27,034 nt of DNA from Bermanella sp034112345 (GTDB lineage Bacteria > Pseudomonadota > Gammaproteobacteria > Pseudomonadales > Oceanobacteraceae), in assembly GCA_034112345.1 (NCBI GenBank), contig JAWUVN010000016.1, forward strand, positions 1 through 27,034, written 5' to 3'. Each line of letters starts with the position of its first letter. Within the stretch, counting starts at the first letter, position 1. Under the pieces are notes generated by a model that was given only the letters and a program-made list of their open reading frames with translations, was not told the DNA's origin and ran no database searches. A program made the position numbers and the translations under genes. Shown piece by piece: positions 14,437 to 23,773 of the stretch.

Positions 14437-16563
14437 TTATTTTCTACGTCTAGCATGTAGCCTCTCAACAAGTTTCAATAAACCCTGCGGTGCATGATTT
14501 CGCTTCCATTCACCAGCTACGTATTTATTGGCTTCCATCATTGTTGGATAAGCATGAATGGTTCCTAACAATTTATTCAAACCTAAACCATGTCGCATGG
14601 CCAATACAAACTCTGCGTTTAATTCACCGGCCATGGCACCAACAATGGTCGCTCCCAATATTTTATCTTTACCGGGTACAGTGAGTACTTTTACAAAGCC
14701 CGTCGCTGCCTGATCAACAATGGCACGGTCTAACTCTGCAATATCAAACTTGGTAACTTCATAAGGGATGCCCTTAACTTTTGCATCCGTTTCATTTAGC
14801 CCAACTCGACCAATTTGCGGATCTGTATAAGTTGCCCACGGTATAACAGAATAATCAACTTTGAATTTTTTGAAATGACCAAAAAGAGCATTTACGCTAG
14901 CATACCAAGCCTCATGTGCCGAAACATGCGTAAATTGATAACCACCAATCACATCACCCACAGCATATACTCCTGGCGTTGTGGTTTCTAAATACTCATC
15001 TACCTGTATAAACCCACGCTCATCTAACTGCACATCAATGTTATCCAAACCATATCCAGTTACATTTGCTGTGCGCCCAACGGCCATCAACATAGCATCA
15101 AACTCTAATGTTTCTTGCCCTGCAGGGCCTTCAATCACTACCGTTTTTACACCGTTAACTAATTTGAATTCTACTGGCTTATAGCCAGACATTAGCTGAA
15201 TGCCGTCATCTGAAAACTGCTGGGTAACATACTCAATCACATCTTCATCTTCGCGGCCCAATATATGTGGCGCAGGGTCTAACATAATCACCTGTGTGCC
15301 TAAACGCTGAAAGCTTTGAGCCAATTCACACCCAATAGGGCCTGCACCAATTACTAACATGGTCTTAGGTTGTTCTTTAATATCCCATAACGTATCTGAG
15401 GTGTAATAACCAACCTCTTCAAGCCCTGGAATCGGCAAGATACGAGGTCGGCCCCCTGCTGCAATCACGATGTTTCGAGCTGTTCGAATTTCTTTACCGT
15501 GCGAGGTTTCTATCTCTACCGTCCAAGGGTTAATAATCGTGGCAGTGCCGGTTAAACAGTTCACCCCTAAACCTGTATAACGCTCAATACTGTCATGAGG
15601 TTCAACCAAGGCAATGCTTTCATGCACTGATTCCATTACCTTTTTAAAATCAACGCTGATATCCACTACGTTCACGCCAACCTTACTGGCTTGTCGTGCT
15701 TCGTGAGCCAAGTTAGCTGCGTGAATGATCGCTTTAGAGGGTACACAGCCTGTATTTAAACAATCGCCGCCCATTTTATGCTTTTCAATTAACGTCACTT
15801 TGGCTTTAGTCGCCGCTGCGATATAGCTGCTCACCAAACCACCCGCACCGGCACCGATTACCAATAGATTGTCATCGTACTTTTTAGGGCGCTTAAAAGC
15901 TTTTAAAGCACGATTCTTTTTCACCTTGCTCAGTAACGTTCGAGCAATCCAAGGGAACGTGGCCAATAAAACAAAGCTGCCTAAAATACCTGGGGTTAAA
16001 ATACCGGAAAATGACAGTTCGTTTAACTGCCCTAGCTGAGCACCAGCGTTAACAAACACTGCGGTACCGGCCAGCATGCCTATCTGACTGACCCAATAGA
16101 AAGTCCGCGCACGAATCGGCATCAAACCCATCACTAGGTTAATCACAAAAAAGGGCACCACAGGAATCAAACGCAGCGTGAACAAATAAAACGGACCGTC
16201 TTTCGCTACGCCATCATTTATGGTTTTTAAATAATTACCGAATTTAGCCTGCACCCAATCTTTAAACAGTAAGCGGGATATTAAAAATGCCAAAGTCGCA
16301 CCTAGGGTACTGGCAAAACTGATTAGCAAAAGACCCCAACCCAATCCAAAAATAGCGCCACCAATTAAGGTGAGCGCCGCTGCACCGGGAATCGATAAGG
16401 CCGTTGCCACCACATATACACTAAAAAAGATGGTGGCAGTTAAAAGAGGTTTTACCTCAAATAGGTTTTGATAGAACTCGGGCAATAAGTATTGCTGAGC
16501 ATCAAACACAATAATGGCACTAACAATCGCAGCCAATACCGCAAGAATGACAAGCTTTTTCAT
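14437..16563 (-). CDS. TVP38/TMEM64 membrane domain fused to a pyridine nucleotide-disulfide oxidoreductase
   Basis: A 708-residue fusion. Residues about 1-215 form a DedA-like TVP38/TMEM64 (VTT) membrane domain, with SIPGAAALTLIGGAIFG and FTLRLIPVVPFFVINLVMGL. Residues about 230-700 form a class I flavoprotein disulfide reductase: FAD site VIGAGAGGLVSSY (235-247), redox-active GGDCLNTGCVPSKA with Cys268 and Cys273, NAD(P) site VIGAGPIGCELAQSF (404-418), FAD/ribityl site YAVGDVIGG, and C-terminal HAYPTMMEA with His670, the active-site base. It resembles mercuric reductase but lacks its N-terminal metal-binding domain and terminal Cys pair, so mercury reduction is not supported. The physiological disulfide or other acceptor is unknown. 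It is divergent from hemB. Confidence 0.93.
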   Translation of the reverse strand: MKKLVILAVLAAIVSAIIVFDAQQYLLPEFYQNLFEVKPLLTATIFFSVYVVATALSIPGAAALTLIGGAIFGLGWGLLLISFASTLGATLAFLISRLLFKDWVQAKFGNYLKTINDGVAKDGPFYLFTLRLIPVVPFFVINLVMGLMPIRARTFYWVSQIGMLAGTAVFVNAGAQLGQLNELSFSGILTPGILGSFVLLATFPWIARTLLSKVKKNRALKAFKRPKKYDDNLLVIGAGAGGLVSSYIAAATKAKVTLIEKHKMGGDCLNTGCVPSKAIIHAANLAHEARQASKVGVNVVDISVDFKKVMESVHESIALVEPHDSIERYTGLGVNCLTGTATIINPWTVEIETSHGKEIRTARNIVIAAGGRPRILPIPGLEEVGYYTSDTLWDIKEQPKTMLVIGAGPIGCELAQSFQRLGTQVIMLDPAPHILGREDEDVIEYVTQQFSDDGIQLMSGYKPVEFKLVNGVKTVVIEGPAGQETLEFDAMLMAVGRTANVTGYGLDNIDVQLDERGFIQVDEYLETTTPGVYAVGDVIGGYQFTHVSAHEAWYASVNALFGHFKKFKVDYSVIPWATYTDPQIGRVGLNETDAKVKGIPYEVTKFDIAELDRAIVDQAATGFVKVLTVPGKDKILGATIVGAMAGELNAEFVLAMRHGLGLNKLLGTIHAYPTMMEANKYVAGEWKRNHAPQGLLKLVERLHARRRK

Positions 16564-16761
16564 AAATTGAATTCCAAGGATTAAGATTTAAGCATTGAGA
16601 CAAGCATAGAGGCATATTGGTTCGTGATACACCTTTGAATATAGTGAATAATTAGTACTGTATTCCTAAACTGTCATATTGATCTCTTATACTCTTCACA
16701 TATATTAAGCACGATTGCCCTCCATACAGTACAATAGCGGCAGTTTATTTTGGAGCGAACC

Positions 16762-17772
16762 ATGGCCTTTTCAGACGGACAACGTATTTTCCCCCTCTCT
16801 CGTATGCGCCGTATGCGCGCCGATGATTTTAGCCGTCGTCTAATGCGTGAAAACGTTTTAACACCCAATGACCTGATTTACCCTATGTTTATTCTAGACG
16901 GTAAAAATCAGCGTGAAGCCATTGCCTCGATGCCAGGTATTGAGCGTCTTTCTATCGATTTAGCCGTAGAAGAATGCAAACTACTCAGTAGCCTAGGCAT
17001 TCCAGCCGTAGCATTATTTCCAGTAACCCCGCTTTCTCACAAAACCTTACTGGCAGAAGAAGCTTACAACCCAGATGGCATTGCACAGCGTGCCGTAAAA
17101 GCCATTAAAGATGCCTGCCCTGAAATGGGTGTGATCACAGATGTGGCACTAGACCCTTTCACCACGCACGGCCAAGACGGCATCATTGATGAAAATGGCT
17201 ATGTGTTAAATGATGTGACTATTGATGTATTAGTCAAGCAAGCCGTAAGCCATGCTGAAGCTGGTGCCGATATTGTGGCCCCAAGCGATATGATGGATGG
17301 TCGCATTTTATGCATACGCGAAGCATTGGAAGAACAGGCTCATGTAAACACTCGAATTTTAGCCTACAGCGCCAAATACGCATCCGCTTACTACGGCCCA
17401 TTTCGCGACGCAGTAGGCAGCGCTGGGAACCTAGGTAAAGGCAATAAATTCACTTATCAAATGGATCCAGCTAACAGCAATGAAGCCCTGCATGAGGTAG
17501 GCTTAGACTTAGCAGAAGGGGCAGACATGATTATGGTAAAACCAGGCATGCCATATCTAGACATTGTTAAATCAGTCAAAGATGAATTCAAAGCCCCTAC
17601 TTTCGTTTATCAAGTAAGCGGCGAATACGCCATGCACATGGCTGCATTTCAGAACGGCTGGTTAGATAAAGACAGCACCATGCTAGAAAGCTTAATGTGC
17701 TTTAAGCGTGCCGGTGCCGATGCCATTCTGACTTACTTTGCAAAAGACGCGGCAATATTACTGAATAAATAA
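16762..17772 (+). CDS. hemB: Delta-aminolevulinic acid dehydratase (porphobilinogen synthase), Mg type
   Basis: A 336-residue enzyme joining two 5-aminolevulinates into porphobilinogen, the substrate of HemC. Lys205 (YSAKYASAYYG) and Lys260 (MIMVKPGMPYLD) are the Schiff-base lysines. The metal site reads DVALDPFTTHGQDG with Asp131 and Asp139 in place of the zinc cysteines, the Mg2+/K+-dependent form known from Pseudomonas. The start is ATG 16762, with TGGAG 6 nt upstream; the frame extends to a TTG at 16750, but that codon overlaps the ribosome site and family members begin at this Met. ppk1 follows after 109 bp. Confidence 0.97.
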   Translation: MAFSDGQRIFPLSRMRRMRADDFSRRLMRENVLTPNDLIYPMFILDGKNQREAIASMPGIERLSIDLAVEECKLLSSLGIPAVALFPVTPLSHKTLLAEEAYNPDGIAQRAVKAIKDACPEMGVITDVALDPFTTHGQDGIIDENGYVLNDVTIDVLVKQAVSHAEAGADIVAPSDMMDGRILCIREALEEQAHVNTRILAYSAKYASAYYGPFRDAVGSAGNLGKGNKFTYQMDPANSNEALHEVGLDLAEGADMIMVKPGMPYLDIVKSVKDEFKAPTFVYQVSGEYAMHMAAFQNGWLDKDSTMLESLMCFKRAGADAILTYFAKDAAILLNK

Positions 17773-17881
17773 GCGCCGCTTTATCAACTAAAAACTCAAG
17801 CCTCTGCATTCGAGCATGTCTACAGAGGCAAATGCTATACTAAGTAAATAGGCAAGCGCTTAATAAGTATTAAGGATAATA

Positions 17882-19993
17882 ATGAGCCAACCCATCGAAT
17901 CGCTAAACGAAAATATTAACCTTCAGTCGCCAGAGTATTATTTCAACCGCGAAATAAGTCACTTACAGTTTAATATTCGGGTACTCGAGCAAGCACTGGA
18001 TGACAACCATCCGCTCCTTAATCGCTTAATGTTTCTGTGCATTTTTTCTAGCAACCTAGACGAATTTTTCGAAGTTCGAGTAGCCGACCTTAAAAAACAA
18101 CTGGCTTTCAGTCGAGAAATGCCTGGTCCAGATGGCGTGCCGCCGTCTGAAGTCCTTGAGAAGATTTACCATCTAGCCAAAGAAACCGTTGAACGCCAAT
18201 ACAGCATTCTAAACGACAAACTCATTCCAGAATTAGAAACTGAAAACATTCGATTTATCCGTCGGGGCGAATGGACACCCAAACAAAAAAAATGGGTGAA
18301 AAATTATTTTGATGAACAAATCCAACCCGTTATCAGCCCCATTGGATTAGACCCTGCACATCCATTTCCACGACTTGTGAATAAATCTTTAAACTTTATT
18401 GTAGATTTAGAAGGTAAGGATGCATTTGGCCGAAACACTGGCCTGGCATTAATTCCTGCACCGCGTTCACTGCCAAGAATTAATCGTCTGCCTGATGAGA
18501 TATGCGACGGCGGTGATAACTATGTATTTTTATCATCCATGATCCACCAATTTGCCGATGAATTATTTCCTGGCATGAAGGTAAAAGGCTGTTACCAGTT
18601 CCGACTCACTCGTAATGCCGATCTAACCTTTGACAAAGAAGATGTGACCGACCTAGCCAGCGCACTTCAAGGGGAATTACACGCTCGACATTACGGTGAT
18701 GCCGTTCGTTTAGAAGTTGCCGATAACTGTCCAGAAGAATTATGGCAATTCCTATTGGCCAAATTTAATTTATCTGAGCAAGATATTTACCGTGTAAATG
18801 GCCTAGTAAACGTTCATAGGTTAATGGCTGTAGCAGCAGGTGCTGACCGCCCAGAACTGCGCTACCCAGCATTTACGCCAAGTATTCCTAAAGGATTACA
18901 AGGCAATAAGGATTACTTTGAAGCCATCACTAAAAGCGATCAACTTTTACTGCATCCGTTTCAAAGCTTTACCCCTGTTGTGGATCTAGTACGAACCGCA
19001 GCACAAGATCCGTCGGTACTGGCCATTAAACAAACTCTATATCGTACTGGGGCAACCTCTGAAATTGTAAATGCTTTGGTAGACGCTGCACGAAAAGGCA
19101 AAGAAGTCACAGTGGTCATTGAACTGCGTGCACGATTTGATGAAGAAGAAAATTTATACCTAGCCAACCGCTTACAAGAAGCCGGTGCTGTTGTTGTGTA
19201 TGGCGTAGTGGGTTATAAAACCCACACGAAAATGATGATGATTGTTCGCCGTGAAGATAAAAAATTGCGCCGCTATGTGCATCTAGGCACGGGCAATTAT
19301 CATGCAGGCAATGCTCGCTTGTATACCGATTACAGCTTAATCACTAGCGCCAAAGATATTACCGAAGATGTACACAAGGTATTCCAACAATTAACGGGCA
19401 TGGGTAAAGCATTAAGCATAAAGAAAATTTACCACGCACCATTTACGCTGCATAAAAGCTTAATGGCTTTGATTGCACAAGAAGTCGAGCACGCTAAAGC
19501 GGGCATAGAGTCTCAAATAATTGTAAAAGTAAATGCATTAACTGAACCTAAAATTATTCAAGCCCTTTACCAAGCTAGCCAAGCCGGCGTAAAAGTAAAT
19601 TGCATTGTTCGTGGAATGTGTCGTTTGATTCCAGGAGTCGAAGGGGTTAGTGAAAACATTGAAGTTCGCAGTATTATTGGCCGATTCTTAGAACACACAC
19701 GAGTGTATTACTTTTCAAACAACGGAAAGCCTAGGCTGTTTGGCGCTAGCGCAGACTGGATGGAACGCAATTTATTTAAACGCGTAGAAACATGCTTCCC
19801 AATTGAAAATGAAGAATGGTTAAAACGAGTTAAAAATGAACTTGACCTATATTTGAAAGACAACTGTCAAAGCTGGATTTTGCAAAGTGACGGCACTTAT
19901 ATTAAGTCTGAACCAAAGAGTGGTGAGGAACGCATTAGTGCTCAAAGTATCCTACTTGAAACTCTGGCGGTATCTAACAGTAAAAAGGATTAG
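17882..19993 (+). CDS. ppk1: Polyphosphate kinase 1
   Basis: A 703-residue protein that reversibly polymerises the gamma phosphate of ATP into polyphosphate. The PPK1 domains appear in order: N-terminal helical domain (FNREISHLQFNIRVLEQA), middle domain (about 125-320), and the two PLD-like C-terminal domains. His448 in GYKTHTKMMM is the autophosphorylated histidine of the HxK motif and His605 in FLEHTRVYYFS its conserved partner; LRARFDEEENLYLANRL is the ATP-binding stretch. AAGGATAATA precedes the ATG. Convergent ppx, the degrading enzyme, lies just beyond a shared terminator. Confidence 0.98.
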   Translation: MSQPIESLNENINLQSPEYYFNREISHLQFNIRVLEQALDDNHPLLNRLMFLCIFSSNLDEFFEVRVADLKKQLAFSREMPGPDGVPPSEVLEKIYHLAKETVERQYSILNDKLIPELETENIRFIRRGEWTPKQKKWVKNYFDEQIQPVISPIGLDPAHPFPRLVNKSLNFIVDLEGKDAFGRNTGLALIPAPRSLPRINRLPDEICDGGDNYVFLSSMIHQFADELFPGMKVKGCYQFRLTRNADLTFDKEDVTDLASALQGELHARHYGDAVRLEVADNCPEELWQFLLAKFNLSEQDIYRVNGLVNVHRLMAVAAGADRPELRYPAFTPSIPKGLQGNKDYFEAITKSDQLLLHPFQSFTPVVDLVRTAAQDPSVLAIKQTLYRTGATSEIVNALVDAARKGKEVTVVIELRARFDEEENLYLANRLQEAGAVVVYGVVGYKTHTKMMMIVRREDKKLRRYVHLGTGNYHAGNARLYTDYSLITSAKDITEDVHKVFQQLTGMGKALSIKKIYHAPFTLHKSLMALIAQEVEHAKAGIESQIIVKVNALTEPKIIQALYQASQAGVKVNCIVRGMCRLIPGVEGVSENIEVRSIIGRFLEHTRVYYFSNNGKPRLFGASADWMERNLFKRVETCFPIENEEWLKRVKNELDLYLKDNCQSWILQSDGTYIKSEPKSGEERISAQSILLETLAVSNSKKD

Positions 19994-20012
19994 TCCTGAT
20001 ACAAATACCAGC

Positions 20013-20051
20013 CATAAAAAAACCAGCTATTATCAAGCTGGTTTTTTTATG
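20013..20051. terminator. Bidirectional rho-independent terminator between ppk1 and ppx
   Basis: A 16-bp perfect inverted repeat with core ACCAGCT / AGCTGGT, a 7-nt loop, and seven A's before and seven T's after the core. It serves both convergent genes. Confidence 0.93.
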
Positions 20052-20069
20052 ACACGAGAACAATAGAAA

Positions 20070-21578
20070 CTATTTAAATTTTAATTCATAGCAAGCCACA
20101 TCCAACAACTGCTTTTCTGATTCTAAATCTAAAACCGTCATAGGATGGTCATTTAAATAGCCTTCTGGAAACGTCAATTCAATTGAAAATTTATTAGCAA
20201 CAATTGTCGGCAATACCACTAATTTAGCATCAGGGACGCGACCCTGATGAAACAAAATGGACAATCGAAGCAAAATAATCAAACGAGAAATCACGGTACG
20301 ATTATTCTTTGATAACTCAACAGAATCCGACACCACTGCTTTTTTACGGTGATGCTTAACAATTAAACTAATGGTTTCTTGGATCGGCTTACTAAAGCCC
20401 GGCATATCACAATGCTGAATCAAATACGCACCATGTTTATTGTATTGATTGTGCGCTATCGACAAACCAACCTCATGCAGATCGGCTGCCCATCTTAACC
20501 AATCTTCATATTCAGGTTCATCTATCTTCCACTTTAAAGCCACCTGCTCATACAAACTTAAAGCTGTGTTGCGAACATTCAGTGCGTGAGCGGTATCCAC
20601 AACAAATCGAGATTGCATGTTAAGCACGGTTTTCTCTCGAACATCTTCGTGCTTACCACGACCAATCAAGTCGTGCAGCGCGCCTTCTCTCAAAGCGCCT
20701 TCGCTGTAACTCATTTCTTGAACATCGAGCTCTTTAAAGATCGAAATCAAGATGGCCACTCCTGCTGGCAACACCTCAAGGCGCTGATCTTTTATTCCCT
20801 GCAGCTCTAAGTTATCTATGTGCTTGGCTTCGATCATGAGTTTTTTCAACCGACCTAAACCGGCTCCATCAATACCCGAGTCACTTAAACCATAGTTTGC
20901 CAACACACGAGACACGGCACGGTTAGTACCCGAGCTGCCCACTGTATTTTCCCAGCCGATAGATTTGAATCGACCTTTGATTTTTTGTAGCTCTTTTCTG
21001 GCCGCAGCAATCGCACGATTAAAATTAATATCGTTAAGTTCGCCATCAGCAAAGTAGCGATCGTTATAACTCACACACCCCATGTGCAGGCTTTCCAAAG
21101 CCTTAGGCTTAAAGCGCTCTCCAATTACAAATTCCGTACTGCCACCACCAATGTCTATCACCAGTCGCTTACCATCATCATCGGCTAACGTATGAGCCAC
21201 GCCTAAATACACAAGACGTGCTTCTTCAACCCCGCTTATAACCTCGATGGGAAAACCGAGCACTTCATTGGCTTTTTTAATGAATTCGTGACTATTACTG
21301 GCTGCACGCAAGGTATTGGTGCCCAGTGCCGTCACCTGATATCGATGCAAGCCCTTGATAGGCTCTGCAAATCGCTCTAGACATTCTAACGCTCTTTGCT
21401 GGGCATCTTTAGAAATCCCCGTAACAGAAGACAATCCCGCAGCAAGCTGCACTTTCTCGCCACGCTGATCAATAATTTGAATTTGACCATTAATTAACCG
21501 GGCAATCACCATGTGAAAGCTGTTTGAACCCAAATCAATGGCCGCCAACATGTGCTGACTTTGAACGCTTTGTTCCAT
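20070..21578 (-). CDS. ppx: Exopolyphosphatase (Ppx/GppA family)
   Basis: A 502-residue ASKHA-fold enzyme that removes phosphate from polyphosphate ends. Phosphate-1 loop AAIDLGSNSFHMVIAR (12-27), catalytic glutamate in SGVEEARLVYLG (about 115-126), phosphate-2 loop IDIGGGSTEF (141-150), and a C-terminal HD-like helical domain with WAADLHEVGLSIAHNQYNKHG are all present. The length matches E. coli Ppx (about 513) rather than the short two-domain actinobacterial form. GppA (pppGpp phosphatase) is the alternative, but the position next to ppk1 favours Ppx. It is divergent from trxA with 250 bp between. Confidence 0.95.
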   Translation of the reverse strand: MEQSVQSQHMLAAIDLGSNSFHMVIARLINGQIQIIDQRGEKVQLAAGLSSVTGISKDAQQRALECLERFAEPIKGLHRYQVTALGTNTLRAASNSHEFIKKANEVLGFPIEVISGVEEARLVYLGVAHTLADDDGKRLVIDIGGGSTEFVIGERFKPKALESLHMGCVSYNDRYFADGELNDINFNRAIAAARKELQKIKGRFKSIGWENTVGSSGTNRAVSRVLANYGLSDSGIDGAGLGRLKKLMIEAKHIDNLELQGIKDQRLEVLPAGVAILISIFKELDVQEMSYSEGALREGALHDLIGRGKHEDVREKTVLNMQSRFVVDTAHALNVRNTALSLYEQVALKWKIDEPEYEDWLRWAADLHEVGLSIAHNQYNKHGAYLIQHCDMPGFSKPIQETISLIVKHHRKKAVVSDSVELSKNNRTVISRLIILLRLSILFHQGRVPDAKLVVLPTIVANKFSIELTFPEGYLNDHPMTVLDLESEKQLLDVACYELKFK

Positions 21579-21747
21579 ATAGATTCTTTATTACCGAATT
21601 ATCGCTAAACAGTATTTTCCACGGTATGAACTAATAAGCCAGTAAAACCCCTTTAAATATCGTCTACTACCCATATATAGGTGTCTAGAGTAAATGAAAT
21701 TGGCTGAAACACCCTGCATTTGAACACCTCTTGCTCAAGTAGCATAA

Positions 21748-21775
21748 TTGACCCAAGGTTTCCAAGTGCTATGAT
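21748..21775 (+). promoter_or_regulatory. Candidate sigma-70 promoter of trxA
   Basis: -35 TTGACC (21748-21753), 16-bp spacer, -10 TATGAT (21770-21775), giving a 5' leader of about 45 nt before the trxA ATG. Confidence 0.5.
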
Positions 21776-21828
21776 TAGCCCCATCTTGTCTGCATCAGCA
21801 GCGGCACATTAATAGAGTAGCGTGAATT

Positions 21829-22155
21829 ATGAGCGAAAATATCCTAACACTTACAGACGATTCTTTTGACGCAGATGTTTTACAGTCTGATACACCTGTA
21901 TTAGTCGATTACTGGGCTGAGTGGTGTGGTCCTTGTAAAATGATTGCCCCTGTTCTAGAAGAAATTGCTGAAGAGTACGCTGGCAAATTAAAAGTGGCTA
22001 AGTTGAACATCGACCAAAACGAAGCAACTGCTCCTAAATACGGTGTTCGTGGTATTCCAACTCTTATGATTTTCAAAGGCGGCAACGTTGAAGGCACTAA
22101 GGTTGGTGCACTGTCTAAGTCTCAGCTAACAGCATTCATCGACAGCACGATCTAA
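21829..22155 (+). CDS. trxA: Thioredoxin 1
   Basis: A 108-residue cytoplasmic thioredoxin with the redox motif WCGPC (Cys33, Cys36), the buried Asp in VLVDYWAEW, and the cis-proline loop GVRGIPTLMIF. It reduces protein disulfides using thioredoxin reductase. Length and sequence match E. coli TrxA closely. It is separated from rho by its own terminator, as in Pseudomonas, where trxA-rho order is conserved. Confidence 0.98.
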   Translation: MSENILTLTDDSFDADVLQSDTPVLVDYWAEWCGPCKMIAPVLEEIAEEYAGKLKVAKLNIDQNEATAPKYGVRGIPTLMIFKGGNVEGTKVGALSKSQLTAFIDSTI

Positions 22156-22177
22156 TATCGTATTGTTTGATCCGATT

Positions 22178-22200
22178 AAGCCAGTCTGCTTGACTGGCTT
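22178..22200 (+). terminator. Rho-independent terminator after trxA
   Basis: Stem AAGCCAGTC / GACTGGCTT with a 5-nt loop, followed by TCTCTC; a moderate T-tail. It lies 22 bp after the trxA stop. Confidence 0.8.
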
Positions 22201-22418
22201 TCTCTCGATTAAAAAACACACAAATTTTTTATGCTAAATGTGGACGATCAAAATAAAAGCGTCTATAGTGACTTCATATCTTGAAATGTAGTTACCATCA
22301 AATTCAAGACATATTAAAGAATAAGCAGTAGAACCAAAATAACTATCGAGCGTTCAGCTCCCAGTATTCAATAGAACTCCCACATTAAATCCTCAAATTA
22401 ATTATCTAATTGACGTCT
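22201..22418 (+). promoter_or_regulatory. Long 5' leader region of rho
   Basis: Non-coding, AT-rich, C-containing sequence of 218 bp between the trxA terminator and rho. In related bacteria rho is autoregulated by Rho-dependent termination in such a leader. I see no distinct hairpin or leader peptide and cannot place the promoter. Confidence 0.35.
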
Positions 22419-23675
22419 ATGAATCTTTCAGTACTAAAGAAAAAATCCGTCCCAGAATTGCTAGAAATTGCAGAAAGCATGGGCATGGAGAATGTCAGCC
22501 GTTCTCGCAAACAAGACCTTATCTTCTCGATATTGAAGCGCCATGCAAAAAGTGGTGAAGATATATACGGAGATGGTGTATTAGAAATTCTTCAAGATGG
22601 CTTCGGCTTTCTTCGCTCATCAGAAGGTTCTTACCTTGCTGGTCCAGATGATATATATGTTAGCCCGAGTCAAATACGCCGCTTCAACATGCGTAAAGGT
22701 GACTTTCTATCCGGTAAAATTCGCCCACCAAAAGACACTGAGCGTTACTTCGCACTATTAAAAGTAAATGAAGTAAACGGCGAAGCACCTGAAAAATCAA
22801 AAAGTAAGATTTTATTTGAAAACCTTACTCCATTATTCCCAACTGACCGCTTTACCCTTGAACAAGGCACTGGCTCTACTGAAGATTTAAGCAGCCGTGT
22901 AATGGACTTAATTGCGCCAATTGGTAAAGGTCAGCGTGGTCTGATTGTTGCTCCGCCTAAAGCGGGTAAAACAATGCTTCTACAAACCATTGCTCAATCC
23001 ATTGCTCGCAACTCTCCAGATAGCGACTTAATCGTTTTACTTATCGATGAACGTCCTGAAGAAGTAACAGAAATGAAGCGCAGCGTACACGGTGAAGTGG
23101 TTGCCTCTACATTTGATGAGCCACCAGCACGCCATGTACAAGTAGCTGAAATGGTTCTTGAAAAAGCAAAACGCTTAGTCGAGCATAAGCGCGACGTTGT
23201 GATCTTATTAGACTCAATTACGCGTTTGGCCCGTGCTTATAACACGGTTATCCCTTCATCAGGTAAAGTACTAACTGGTGGTGTAGATGCTCACGCACTA
23301 GAAAAACCTAAACGCTTCTTTGGTGCCGCCCGTAACGTTGAAGAAGGTGGTAGCTTAACCATCATCGCAACGGCTCTGGTTGATACTGGCTCTAAGATGG
23401 ATGAAGTGATTTACGAAGAATTTAAAGGTACAGGTAACCAAGAACTTCACCTTGACCGTAAAGCCGCTGAAAAGCGTATTTACCCAGCCATTAATATTCG
23501 TAAATCGGGTACTCGTCGTGAAGATCACATGATGCCTGAAGCCGAACTTCAACGTTTATGGATTCTGCGTCGAATCATTGCTGAAATGGAAGATCTACAA
23601 GCCATTGAGTTTATGATTGATCGTCTTAAGCAGACCAAAACAAACGAAGAATTTTTCATAACCATGAAAGGCTAA
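22419..23675 (+). CDS. rho: Transcription termination factor Rho
   Basis: A 418-residue hexameric RNA-dependent ATPase that ends transcription, nearly the length of E. coli Rho (419). The N-terminal Rho_N/CSD RNA-binding part includes RKQDLIFSILKRHAKSGEDI and DGFGFLRSSEGSYLAGPDDI. Walker A is APPKAGKTMLLQ (about 176-187), Walker B is VVILLDSITRLARAYN, the Q-loop is SGKVLTGGVDAHAL, and the R-loop is KGTGNQELHLDRK. The start is ATG 22419 (protein MNLSVL, as in E. coli MNLTEL); an in-frame TTG at 22410 is not needed. A strong terminator follows. Confidence 0.98.
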   Translation: MNLSVLKKKSVPELLEIAESMGMENVSRSRKQDLIFSILKRHAKSGEDIYGDGVLEILQDGFGFLRSSEGSYLAGPDDIYVSPSQIRRFNMRKGDFLSGKIRPPKDTERYFALLKVNEVNGEAPEKSKSKILFENLTPLFPTDRFTLEQGTGSTEDLSSRVMDLIAPIGKGQRGLIVAPPKAGKTMLLQTIAQSIARNSPDSDLIVLLIDERPEEVTEMKRSVHGEVVASTFDEPPARHVQVAEMVLEKAKRLVEHKRDVVILLDSITRLARAYNTVIPSSGKVLTGGVDAHALEKPKRFFGAARNVEEGGSLTIIATALVDTGSKMDEVIYEEFKGTGNQELHLDRKAAEKRIYPAINIRKSGTRREDHMMPEAELQRLWILRRIIAEMEDLQAIEFMIDRLKQTKTNEEFFITMKG

Positions 23676-23723
23676 GCACAAACGTTGTGAAAACAACGGC
23701 TTATCTTCAATAGGTTAAAATTT

Positions 23724-23746
23724 AAAAGCAGTCTTTGACTGCTTTT
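23724..23746 (+). terminator. Rho-independent terminator after rho
   Basis: Stem AAAAGCAGTC / GACTGCTTTT with a 3-nt loop, then TCTG. It overlaps the upstream extension of the ubiD frame, so ubiD must start later. Confidence 0.88.
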
Positions 23747-23773
23747 TCTGTATCTACAAAACAAGAAAGACAC

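Noticed and set aside
14437..16563. Mercuric reductase call for the fused flavoprotein
   Set aside because: No N-terminal metal-binding domain and no C-terminal cysteine pair; only the general disulfide reductase motifs are present.
16750..16761. TTG start four codons upstream in hemB
   Set aside because: Overlaps the ribosome-binding TGGAG; the numbering of catalytic residues matches Pseudomonas HemB when started at ATG 16762.
17800..17829. GCCTCTG / CAGAGGC repeat between hemB and ppk1 as a terminator
   Set aside because: The stem is only 7 bp with a 16-nt loop and no T-run; too weak to annotate.
23735..23773. Upstream extension of the ubiD frame to TTG 23735
   Set aside because: Lies within the rho terminator; UbiD proteins begin at MKYKDLRDF.
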